A DNA stretch of 64,000 bases from Chaetomium olivaceum (lineage: Eukaryota > Ascomycota > Sordariomycetes > Sordariales > Chaetomiaceae): positions 124,001-188,000 of the forward strand of contig JAYWVB010000006.1 of the NCBI GenBank assembly GCA_039881045.1, in the 5' to 3' direction. Below are positions 45,157 through 53,927 of the stretch, one piece after another (position 1 is the stretch's first letter; each line of letters begins with the position of its first letter). Below the pieces are notes generated by a model, which worked only from the letters and a program-made list of their open reading frames with translations, was not told the DNA's origin and ran no database searches. The position numbers were made by a program, and so were the translations under genes.

Positions 45157-46134
45157 CTACAACCCAACAAGCTTGAATGAACATCTTAGCCCTGAATGAT
45201 CGCTCCAGGCCACGACTGTGTCGCCAAGCTCTCCGACATGGTCTCCCTTAATTATGTTGCCCGGTGACAAGACCTCGACCTCTTGCACCCTTAGCCCGAC
45301 CACGGCAATCCTGTCCATTCGATTTGGTGGAAATGGCTCTTTCCCGTCGACTCCCCAAGTAAAGCCAGGATCGCTCGGGTGGAGCTCAACCCAAGGGTCC
45401 ACGAGGCCGTTGTCCTGAACGAGGGCGTCATCGGCAGGCAGTACCGGGTTGAAGTCACCCGCAACAACACCCCGGCCTGCACTATGTAGGAGCGCAGCGG
45501 CTATCGACACTTGCTTGGGCCGAAAGGAGGGTTGGATGGGGAGAGAGTCTAAATGTACGTTGACGAGTCGGATGCGGGCACCTTCACCGGGTTTATCGGA
45601 TATTGACGGGGCAAAAATGTCGCAGCAGAGTGCATCCCTTCCGAAGCGGCTTGGGTATTTGACTCTCCAAATAGGGCCTGGTTTGTGGAAGCGCGCCTTG
45701 GAGAGAAGAGTGATATTTGTAAATGCTTGTCCAGTCGGAAAGACGGCGTCTGCGTCGCTGAGAAACCAACTCCGGCGAATACTGGGTTCGTTCAAAAGAA
45801 CCTGAAACGCTTCGCGGGAGAGTTCTTGAAGAAAGATTATATCAACGATTGGAGACAGCGAGAGAGTATGTGAGAGAATGGCGGATAGACGTTGGCCTGG
45901 GAGGGGTGAGGAGTAGTCCACATTCCACGTCACAAGGGTGTATGGCCGGTCGATAGCCCCTTTTTTATGTCCCTCATCCGATGGCATTTCTCGTGTAGCC
46001 TCTACTACACGCCATTGATTGCTGCCCTCATCGAATTCATGGCATGACTGGAAGACTGCGGGCGTATCAGCTGGCAATGGCGTGTCTTGCCACCAAGAGA
46101 GAATTGACGTGCGAACACTGGAAAGGATAGACAT
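45157..46134 (-). CDS. endonuclease/exonuclease/phosphatase-family protein (TDP2-like)
   Basis: A single exon of 325 codons; the ATG at 46134 is the first in the frame. The EEP fold signatures appear in order: TLVTWNVDY, FLQELS (metal-binding Glu), RLVNVHLDS, VVAGDFNPV, an RMDRI segment and SDHSGLRCSF at the C-terminus (catalytic His). This order (TWN, LQE, HLDS, GDFN, SDH) is that of tyrosyl-DNA phosphodiesterase 2-like enzymes, which remove 5'-tyrosyl adducts from DNA; other EEP substrates (phosphoinositides, RNA) cannot be excluded. It is divergently arranged with the cytochrome gene at 46730, with 595 bases between. Confidence 0.85.
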   Translation of the reverse strand: MSILSSVRTSILSWWQDTPLPADTPAVFQSCHEFDEGSNQWRVVEATREMPSDEGHKKGAIDRPYTLVTWNVDYSSPLPGQRLSAILSHTLSLSPIVDIIFLQELSREAFQVLLNEPSIRRSWFLSDADAVFPTGQAFTNITLLSKARFHKPGPIWRVKYPSRFGRDALCCDIFAPSISDKPGEGARIRLVNVHLDSLPIQPSFRPKQVSIAAALLHSAGRGVVAGDFNPVLPADDALVQDNGLVDPWVELHPSDPGFTWGVDGKEPFPPNRMDRIAVVGLRVQEVEVLSPGNIIKGDHVGELGDTVVAWSDHSGLRCSFKLVGL

Positions 46135-46729
46135 GATGGGATTTGCTTGCCGGTGAAGAATGAGAATGTGGGTTGCTGTTGAGTCACGAGTGTGAAGTTG
46201 TGAATGTTGTCCTGATTCGGAAGGATTCAGGTAATCCGTTTCCGCCGAACCGGGCCGTCTCAGGCCTCTCGGCCTGTAGCCTTCGGCCCGACCCACCTAG
46301 AGTTTGTCTCTCCGAAAGGTGGGAGATATCAACGACCAAAGTAAGGTAGTGTAGTTCACTCAGTAAAGCCAACTATTATACTTGTGGAACTTGCCTGCCA
46401 TGACCTAGTCAAATTGGTGCCATGGTAGGTGGGTGTCAAATCCTACGATTTCTACCACGTTATCTACCACCTCGCCCCTTTATGGCACCTTCATCCGTAA
46501 CAGCAGGCCCTTGACAGCAGCATCGTGTGACTCCTACATTCAAGATGAAGGACGTGGCAACAAGTGCGTTCTTTGTCGGTAGGAGTCACTCGTGACATGA
46601 TGTAGGTGGTGAACTGGCTGGCTGGCACTCTCCAACTCTGGTTTAGCTCCCCCAGGTTCCTGAACGTCTTGATGCCATCAACTACCAAACCATTCTATTC
46701 CCAGGAAGGAACGTTACCTGCCAAAAACA
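46135..46729. other. divergent promoter region
   Basis: Shared upstream region of the EEP gene (minus) and the cytochrome gene (plus). No additional gene. CTACCACGTTATCTACCACC at about 46451 is a tandem CTACCAC word. Confidence 0.5.
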
Positions 46730-47721
46730 ATGCAATATCTAACACCTCTCAGCACTTTAGGGGCGCTGGTCCTCGCCTTGGTAGCAGCCACTCCTACAAA
46801 GGGAGACCAAGCCAACAGGTACACGGATGTCGTCACTAGCATCCGCTTCCGCGGCAATGTCGAACCATCCGGCTTCACATTTGGCATAATAACACCACAA
46901 CAACCAACGACCGACTTTATAGCGCAGATCGTTGCGCCCTTGGCGGATGGTGTCGGGTGGGGAGGCGTCAGTTTCGGGAATTTCATGATCGGCCCGCTCC
47001 TGCTTGTCACTTGGTACGTCTGAGACATCGCTCCAAAAAGAATAGCGGAAATCGAGACGACAGCGGTTGCTAACCCCCTTCGTTATCCAGGCCCGACGGC
47101 AACAAAGTCATGACGGCCGGCCGCGTAGCCAAGGACTACAGCGTGGCTGGCGTCGTTCCCTACACCGCCAACCCCATAACCATCTCCCCCATCAAACGGG
47201 GGACCTTTGTCAACAGCACGCACATCTCCTCAACCTTCCTCTGTGCTGGCTGTATCAACAGCGACTCGTTCGACCCCTCACCAGCCGGCCGCAGCGACAG
47301 CGATATCTTCTTCGGATACGCCTATTCACAAACACCAGTCGAAGACCCGTCCGACATCGACACCGCCCTCTCGGACCACACCGGGAAAGGGGCCGACTAT
47401 GGGGCCTTCCGCGTCATACTGGGCGATGCCAAGTCGGACGACTATGACCGGTTCGCGGAAATGGCGGGAGCGGGGGAGGATGGTATTGAGCCGGAGCAGC
47501 CATCGTCGTCAACGCCGACACCGACCCCAACTCCGACAGCGAGCCCGAGTCCGACCTTGGTCCCGCCAGCTGCCACAAGCGAGACGGATGATGGATGCTG
47601 GGATGATGTTTGCGTGACGCCGGAGGGGCCAGACTACAGCCACAGAGAAATACCGCTGGTGGAACTCATTGCGCTAGTGGTTGTGGGCATGGTTTATGTG
47701 GTGCGGGCGCTCATGTCCTGA
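46730..47721 (+). CDS. secreted CDH-type b cytochrome (AA8-like), membrane-tethered
   Basis: Two exons, 46730-47013 and 47091-47721, join in phase (TG|G codon in VTWPDGNKV) and give 304 residues. A signal peptide (LSTLGALVLALVAATPT) is followed by a domain like the cytochrome of cellobiose dehydrogenase: FIAQIVAPLADGVGWGGVSF, then GNFMIGPLLLVTWPDGNK with the likely heme Met, NSTHISSTFLCAGC, and ALSDHTGKGADYGAF with the likely heme His. A Thr/Pro-rich linker (STPTPTPTPTASPSP) leads to a C-terminal hydrophobic anchor (VELIALVVVGMVYVV). There is no FAD domain. It should be an extracellular electron carrier held at the surface, conceivably serving AA9 enzymes or metal reduction; the partner is unknown. 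Confidence 0.8.
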
Positions 47722-47952
47722 ATCGACTTGACGTCAGGGGAGGAGAAGGTCCTGGCCGGTCGAGGTCGACCGACGGCTGATGGTGGCTGTCAAAGCAGGC
47801 ATTACCCCTTCGAGCAGAGGCATCGTTAGGAAGAGCTGGGTCTGCAATTTGAGTTAGCCCTGGATAATAAATAACATGGGATCGTTGTCTTCCCACCTCC
47901 GTGCTCCGAACACACTTTCTGCTTGAGAACTGCAGTTCCTACTGAGCTCGGC

Positions 47953-49358
47953 CTAGGCGCTGTTCCCAACGAAGAATTTCGTAATCTTCTGGCTTCCGTC
48001 TGCCTTCCCCTTGGGCTTGGCAGGGCTTCTGTGGGTGTTTTTTGTAGCGCTAATCTTGCCCCGTTGTTGCTGCTTCCCCTTGACCGGCGACGACGTCTTG
48101 AAGCTTGATCCTTTCTTAACCGGCGGTTCACCTGGATCAGGTGACAAGGTAGCCTCCCTCTTTACACCCTTCTTCGGGGTGCCCATCCCACCACCATCCG
48201 TAGTTTTATCGGGCTCTTCCACACTCTTCAACTCCGTATCCCGGTCTCCTCGATCCACGTCAGGACCGTCTTCGACCTCTGCCTTGACTTTCGAACCCCC
48301 TCCTTCTTCTCCGCCGCGGCAGCGAAGAAGTTCGCAATATTTGCCTTATTCTCCTTGCTCGCGACAGGAATGACAAAACTCGGCGAGTTATTCCCCACCT
48401 TCCCAACCTCCTTGCTGACCGGATACACTTCCAGCTCGCCCTCAAACGGCTTCAACAGCCCCTGCAACTCCATGCTCCACTCATTCCGCCCAGGGTCGAG
48501 CCACTTCCACAACGCCTCCGACCCCGGCTCAAAAATAACAGGCATCCGATCATGCAAGAACTTCAACCGCTCATTACTATCCGTCGTCACCACCGTAAAC
48601 GTATACAACGGCTCCCCCTCCCCACCTCGCTCCCCCGCCCCATCCTCATACCTCACACAATCCCACAACCCCGCAAAGAACATCAACCTTCCATCCTTCC
48701 GCTTCACATAATGCGGCACCCGCTCCTTCAACCCCCCACTCCCGGTCTTGAGCCACTCGTAGAACCCTTGCGCGACAACCACGCAGCGCTTGCGGCCCTT
48801 CATGCTCGCCCACAGCCCGCCGGGGGAGGCGAGCGAGTCGGACCGGCAGTTGATGGTCTTGAGCAGAGAGCTGTAGGAGGAGGGGTTGTGTTTGGTCCAG
48901 GAGGGGATCAGGCCCCATTTCATGGACTGCAGTTTGTAGCGGGTTTGGCCGGTGTCTTCCGGGGGTTGGGTGGCGTCGGGTGCGTCTGAGGCGGGGTTTG
49001 CTTCATCTGCTGTGGTGTCGGCGTCGCGGGGAGCATGGGCGGCTCTGGAGGTGCCTGCTCCCCGGTCGGGCACGTCGGCGCGGTACACGACGCCGTGGTA
49101 GCCTGGGGCAAAGTTGTAGCTCTGGCGAGGGGCACCGTCGCCTTCGTCGGCGGGGGCGTCGTTGACGGGCATGTCGTCGTTGTCTTGGAGCATCTGGCGG
49201 ATTTGCGAGGGCCGCTGCTGAATTGTAAGTAATGACTCGCGCATAAATATTAGGCGGCGGATAAAGGTGGGTGACTGAGTCGACCGACTCAATCATGGCA
49301 GGATCAATGTGTCTCCTTGGTCGCCACTCACCAAGGCCATCGCGTATCGACCGCACAT
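47953..49358 (-). CDS. SRAP-domain protein (HMCES/YedK type) with frameshifted tail
   Basis: SRAP proteins crosslink to abasic sites in single-stranded DNA through the N-terminal Cys and protect replication forks. The 27-nt first exon (49358-49332) encodes MCGRYAMAL, so the catalytic Cys2 is present; exon 2 starts at 49217. The domain is full: NFAPGYHGVVYR, MKWGLIPSW, TINCRSDSLAS, RKRCVVVAQGFYEWLK, and HDRMPVIFEP with the active-site His. After NIANFFAAAAEKKEG, a run of five G (plus-strand CCCCC, 48296-48300) shifts the frame; six G would continue into SKVKAEVEDGP and a Lys/Pro-rich tail ending QKITKFF, a PCNA-interacting (PIP) box, at 47953. As written, the protein ends early at 48228 and loses the PIP box. 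Confidence 0.85.
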
Positions 49359-50681
49359 GTTGACGTCTTGTCCCGAACCGATGTGATGTCAAATCAGTTA
49401 CCCTTATACAGGCCTAAGCGGGACAACAATTGAGCATGTATGAGCTAGTACGCTGATCACAGATTCGTTTCCTCTTGTGTCGTCAATTGTGATGACGTCG
49501 ATGTTCGGAGTAACGCGACTTGGCCAGAGCGGGATCGCGAATACTTTCACCAAGTCACGTGATGCCATTAAAAGCCAACGATGGGGCCAATCTCCTCGCC
49601 CTCGTCGAACCGCCTCGCTGGACAAAACTCCTCCCGATAGGCATTTAAAGCGGCCGCCATTGGTAACGGTGAAACGACAAGGGTGGCCAAACAGATTCAT
49701 TCATAAGAATTGTGCAGGGTGTTTGCCGCAACCATATTGGTAACACCGTAACACACTAACACTGAAGGAGGCGTATGACGCAAACGCAAATCTCGCACAA
49801 GTGCGGTATGCGAGACAGATGATTAGGTACCGTACATACCTCACTTTACAATGAAGCTAAACTTGTACTAACCTCGGGGACTTGACTGAGTCTCCATAGT
49901 AATACAACAGCCACGCGCTTCAAATGCAAGTGTTCCGGTATAGTAATTGTTACATATCAGACAATAAATATTATGAGGTAATTAAGATGCTCACCGGAAA
50001 CCCATAGCCTTGGTCGCAGTCCCCGCGTGAAACCAAGGCTCCCGGAAGGCTACTCACGCCCCTATCAGGAAGTTCCACACCCGAAGCCGCCCGTGTACAT
50101 ACTACTGAGTTTGAGTGAGTCTCGCGCGAATGCAACCATCCGACAACCCTACGTATGATTGTGCGAGAGCAACCAACGGAACATTCTCATCCAATACATC
50201 CAATACATCCAGCACAGCCATATTGCCCACCCATCTCACGCACCTCGCGTCTGACCTCGGGAAGCCTACCGGATGTCTTAACACAGGCCCTAGAGTGGTT
50301 GAGCCGTGCCGTCTTTTGGTTTGTTGCCTCTTTCTCTCTCCTTCTCTTTCAGGGGCCCAGGTCAGCTGCTAAAGAGGTGTCACGTCGTATACGCCAGATC
50401 CCGGCCATTGTCTCTGACTGTCAGTGAAGATTCAATGACCCAGTTGAATGGATAAAATGTATATAACGCGTGGCTCTTCCCCCTTCATCCATTGCCTGTG
50501 ATCATACACATCGCACCAAGCCCAGTCCAAGCCTTCTCAAACCTCAAGTCGGAAAGTCATACTTAGTACACCATCGGACACTAATCGAGCCTCTCTCTTG
50601 AGAATCAACATACTCCTTGTAAGCATATTGCCGGTTTATGTACTTGAAAATTCTTGCTCGCCAAACACAGACACACAAGCC
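49359..50681. other. intergenic; promoter of a small Cys-rich gene
   Basis: No gene of normal size is supported. The right 220 bases look like a strong promoter and leader for the peptide gene at 50682. Confidence 0.5.
50460..50466 (+). promoter_or_regulatory. TATA box for the Cys-rich peptide
   Basis: TATATAA, in AAAATGTATATAACGCG, lies 216 bases before the ATG at 50682. The C/A-rich leader after it is typical of highly expressed fungal genes. Confidence 0.5.
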
Positions 50682-50798
50682 ATGGCCTGCTCCGACCCGG
50701 GATGCATTAAGAGCCATTTTACCTGTCGGAGTTGCGAAGAGAAAGTCCACATGCGCTGCTCTTCCTGTGAGCAATTCCCCAGTTGTTGTTCGTGCTGA
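50682..50798 (+). CDS. 38-residue cysteine-rich peptide, metallothionein-like
   Basis: The ATG at 50682 is in a perfect Kozak context (GCCATGGCC) and the frame has 38 codons. Nine of the residues are Cys and two are His: MACSDPGCIKSHFTCRSC, then CSSC, and the end SCCSC. The two CxxC pairs and the terminal CCxC fit a cytosolic metal-binding peptide; no signal peptide is present, so a secreted effector is less likely. I know no family with this exact pattern; known fungal copper metallothioneins are richer in Gly. A TATA box at 50460 supports expression. Size makes it easy to miss in automatic annotation. Function is inferred from Cys content only. Confidence 0.55.
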   Translation: MACSDPGCIKSHFTCRSCEEKVHMRCSSCEQFPSCCSC

Positions 50799-51683
50799 GT
50801 CTGGTGGGAGGATGGAGAGCGGATGCTGGGAGACGGATCATGTTGGAATGTGAAGGGTTAGGCGATTGAAAGATTCTGGCATCTTGCGAGTCAACATCGT
50901 AATTGGCCGGAAATCGACGAAGTCTTGTGTTTTTCGAACCTACAATAGTCACTCTTTAGGTATCTAGATAGATAGTCCACCACTGATATTATTCCCTAGT
51001 CCCCGTTTATCAAAATGTTGAGCAGCCTGACAATTTAGAACTAGCCAGTGTCAATACGCATCGTCTGTTCCATGGTGATAGACCCTTTTGATGGGACCCT
51101 GTTGATGCCGCTGATAACTGCAGGAATGTCCTCAACAATGGCGGCTCTCATGCTTCGATACCTCACACATTACACCGTCCCATAACGGAGTTGGTCGTGT
51201 CTCAGTATCGATGAGTCCCTCTGTCCTTGTCAAGCGCGCAGACAATAGCTTTTCACCAGCATCGTATGCTTATTCGTCTCAAATGTTTGCATAATAACGC
51301 GCAGCTTCAGGAGGCTAGAATGACCACACTATCCTCTCGCCAACTAGAGGATGATAATGACCGTCGACGGAAAGATCACCCACTTGAACGACACGGCCGA
51401 TGATTCACCCGGTGTGCCGCCGACGTGTTGCTGTCACTGAGGGCGGATACCACTGGTATTAAAGTATGCTTTCAACATCTTCTAGTTAACGCGAATTCCG
51501 AGGCATAGCAAGCATCATTGCGGCCGTAGCGACCTCAAGTCGTAAACCACTAGCTTCGGTGGTATCTATCACGACTATTTTGAGGTTAATCCTTCTTGAA
51601 ATACAATATCCTGCGAAAGGTTGAGGATCTTTGTACTTGAAGCCGGCAATCCTCTTCCAACGCCCGCCAACTCTGTGCAGGTA
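50799..51683. other. intergenic, no gene seen
   Basis: No supported coding region. A minus-strand frame (51486-51746) has some protein-like pattern (GGRWKRIAGFKYKDPQPF) but runs through the transposon end, and no start could be placed. Confidence 0.45.
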
Positions 51684-51730
51684 ACGTACTTGCATAACGA
51701 AGCGCCCACCATAACGAAGCGCCCACTTTT
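51684..51730 (+). repeat. left TIR with 17-bp tandem repeat
   Basis: It starts ACGTACTTGC and then holds CATAACGAAGCGCCCAC twice in tandem, ending CTTTT. The tandem unit is a likely transposase-binding site. Confidence 0.92.
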
Positions 51731-51790
51731 CCCGGACCTCAACCACTTTGTGTAAGTCAATTCAGCCACAACAGCTCAAATCAATTGAAA

Positions 51791-53446
51791 CTACTCGGAG
51801 TCACTGTCTTCAGACATCTCGCAAACTACTTGACATGTCCGCGCATTGTGGCCGGGCTTCTTGCAGTTGCTGCAGAGCCGAATGCGTGGCCCACCCACTG
51901 TTATACAACCACTACTCCCTGACGTTTCCTCGCAGTCCTTATCACCAAGTCCCCGGTCAGCCATCAAACCCTTTGCCTCTTGTAAACTAAGTGATCCTCC
52001 TTCCTGCAGACGCGTTTTCTTTGTCCTACGGCGCTTGCTTAGTCGCTCATTTGCTGTACGAAGTTCCTGGGCCTCAGCTCGGAGTAACACCATTTCATGT
52101 GCCAATTTTGAGATGCTCTTGGCCTGCAAGTCGATGATGTCGAAAATGTGAGTCGGAGAGCTACCTTGATGGTTCTCGATCTTCCGCTTGAGAGTGATGG
52201 AGCTCTTGGTCGCGTCGTACGCATTGGATGGGGTCTTCAGGGCCCAAGTCGAGGCTGTTCCGGGACGCGAGTTTGGAGGAGATGGGGTAAGTGGCTTAGG
52301 GTCGAGGCAAGAAACTACCAATTCAGGGTCAAAAGGAACAAGGCCAGTTGCTCTAAAGCCCGCTCGTATGTTGTTCGCTGTGATTGAAGCGTGAAATGCC
52401 TCGACAAACGCGTCGAAGAAGTCCTCCTTCGTAATGTGGGTGATCTGCATCCGCATCATCTGCTCAATCCGCTTGCCGTACGAGGCCTTGAGCGGACTAA
52501 AACACCCAACATCAAGAGGCTGGAGAAAGTGGGAAGAATGGGGAGGCATGCAAAGTGTAACAATGTTGTTGGCCTTGCAGAAATCTTCGAAGTCGACCGA
52601 GTGGTGGCTTTCGTGGCCGTCAAGGATGAGCAGTCGATGTACCCCTCTCGTACGGCGTTTGGTAGCCTCGTCGAAATGTTTTAGCCAATCGAGGCCAATC
52701 TCATTTGTTGTCCAGCCATTCTCGCTTGTATGGACTCTCCATTCGGGCTGGAACCGGCTGTCCTGGTACCAAGGGAGGAGGTGGTTTTTCCCCTTGACGA
52801 CAAAGTACGGCGGCACGACCCAGCCATCCGCACACACAGCTTGGATCACCGTAACCCACTCTCGATTGCCAGGCTGCTTTGTGCGAGGCCGTCCACGTCG
52901 CTCGGAGCTCGTCACGACCTTTGCACTCGAAAGTATGCCCATCTGGAACCCAGTCTCGTCGAAGTTGTAGATGTCCCCCTCTTGGATCGCGTATTTATCG
53001 ATTACGTTGCGTACGAGCCGAAACCACGCGTTTACTACGTCGGGATCTTCGCATTGGGCTCTCTTGTAATCGATTCGGCGTCGGAAACGCGTCGTAACCT
53101 TGGAATGTCGCTTTACGAAACCGTTTGCCCATCGGGGTCCGACGCCCGACGCGCCGCGTGCGGCCCGAAGGCGATCGGCCATTTCTCGAAGGTCCGAGAG
53201 CTGGGGCTGAAATCCTCGCGCATCAAGGTCGAGTACTCTCTCAAGAAGGACTTGCTCTTCAAAGTCAGTCAGTTTTCGAAGGTTGGCTGGTATTTCGCGT
53301 CGTGGTTGCTTTCCGGCGCGTCGGTCGCGGAGCGAGCTTCGTGAGACCTCGTAGATCGCAGAAGCTTTTCGGACAGAAAGTTTAGGGTCTTTCTTGAGAG
53401 CTTCAAGCGCAAGGATCATACGAGTTTCTTTTGGAAGAGATTCCAT
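51791..53446 (-). CDS. pogo/Fot1-like transposase (DD35D)
   Basis: An uninterrupted frame of 551 codons starts at the ATG at 53446. The N-terminus has the tandem helix-turn-helix region of this group: a CENP-B/Psq-like start (ALEALKKDPKLSVRKASAIY) and a second block (GPRWANGFVKRHSKV). The catalytic domain has the first Asp in YNFDETGFQMG, the second in LLILDGHESHH and the third in FLQPLDVGCFSP, with 35 residues between the last two. The C-terminus carries a coiled-coil-like stretch (SKLAHEMVLLRAEAQELRTA), a basic KRRRTKK signal and a CCHC zinc knuckle (CSNCKKPGHNARTC). It should bind the TIRs and catalyse cut-and-paste transposition. All key residues are present. Confidence 0.95.
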   Translation of the reverse strand: MESLPKETRMILALEALKKDPKLSVRKASAIYEVSRSSLRDRRAGKQPRREIPANLRKLTDFEEQVLLERVLDLDARGFQPQLSDLREMADRLRAARGASGVGPRWANGFVKRHSKVTTRFRRRIDYKRAQCEDPDVVNAWFRLVRNVIDKYAIQEGDIYNFDETGFQMGILSSAKVVTSSERRGRPRTKQPGNREWVTVIQAVCADGWVVPPYFVVKGKNHLLPWYQDSRFQPEWRVHTSENGWTTNEIGLDWLKHFDEATKRRTRGVHRLLILDGHESHHSVDFEDFCKANNIVTLCMPPHSSHFLQPLDVGCFSPLKASYGKRIEQMMRMQITHITKEDFFDAFVEAFHASITANNIRAGFRATGLVPFDPELVVSCLDPKPLTPSPPNSRPGTASTWALKTPSNAYDATKSSITLKRKIENHQGSSPTHIFDIIDLQAKSISKLAHEMVLLRAEAQELRTANERLSKRRRTKKTRLQEGGSLSLQEAKGLMADRGLGDKDCEETSGSSGCITVGGPRIRLCSNCKKPGHNARTCQVVCEMSEDSDSE

Positions 53447-53497
53447 TTTGTTGTGTGGAGAAAAGTGAGGATAGAGTTGGAAGGTTGTTAGGTGTAA

Positions 53498-53544
53498 AAA
53501 AGTGGGCGCTTCGTTATGGTGGGCGCTTCGTTATGCAAGTACGT
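53498..53544 (-). repeat. right TIR with 17-bp tandem repeat
   Basis: Exact inverse of the left TIR, with the same duplicated 17-bp unit and the outer end GCAAGTACGT. Confidence 0.92.
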
Positions 53545-53546
53545 TA

Positions 53547-53927
53547 CCGTTAGACCAACCACACCATGAAGACAACGACCTTCGAAATCCGACGGGAAGC
53601 TCTAGATGGTCGAGGTCGAATCAGCCTTGAGACTACCGACCTCAATGCTCAGTTATCCCAGAGGAGATTCGCAGCTCAAAAACACCCTGCCACAACCGCC
53701 ATCCCACTCCGCCGCTTCTCAAGACGCAATTTCCCAGGTCACGTAGGCCCATTTAGAAAGCTCCAGTGAAGTGAACATGGTCCTTTATTCCAGCAGCGGT
53801 TCTCGTCCAGCAGATCTAGAACTTTGTTAAAAAAGGCCGAAGAACGGACAACTAAACTCCAGATTTGCAAATTCCAACTCCTTGCTAGTTTCGCCACCAA
53901 AAGACTCCCTCACTAGTTACCCCACGA
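53547..53927. other. intergenic with a small duplicate of the RPC1 3' end
   Basis: On the minus strand the sequence around 53680-53730 reads LEKRRSGMAVVAGCF then stop, resembling the RPC1 C-terminus (LEKRRSGMGG...VAVAG). A 22-bp identity links the two. A 67-codon plus-strand frame at 53566 probably is not a gene. Confidence 0.5.
53699..53720. repeat. 22-bp copy of RPC1 3' coding sequence
   Basis: The same 22 bases occur at 53699-53720 and at 53969-53990, 270 bp apart, the latter inside the last codons of RPC1. Confidence 0.65.

Larger units (their letters stand above)
51684..53544 (-). mobile_element. pogo/Fot1-type DNA transposon, 1861 bp, complete
   Basis: Perfect 47-bp terminal inverted repeats (51684-51730 and 53498-53544) are bounded by TA on both sides (51682-51683 and 53545-53546), the target duplication of this superfamily. 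Flanking bases reconstruct a GGTACC target. The single transposase gene is open from ATG to stop. Identical TIRs and an undamaged gene suggest recent activity. Confidence 0.93.
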
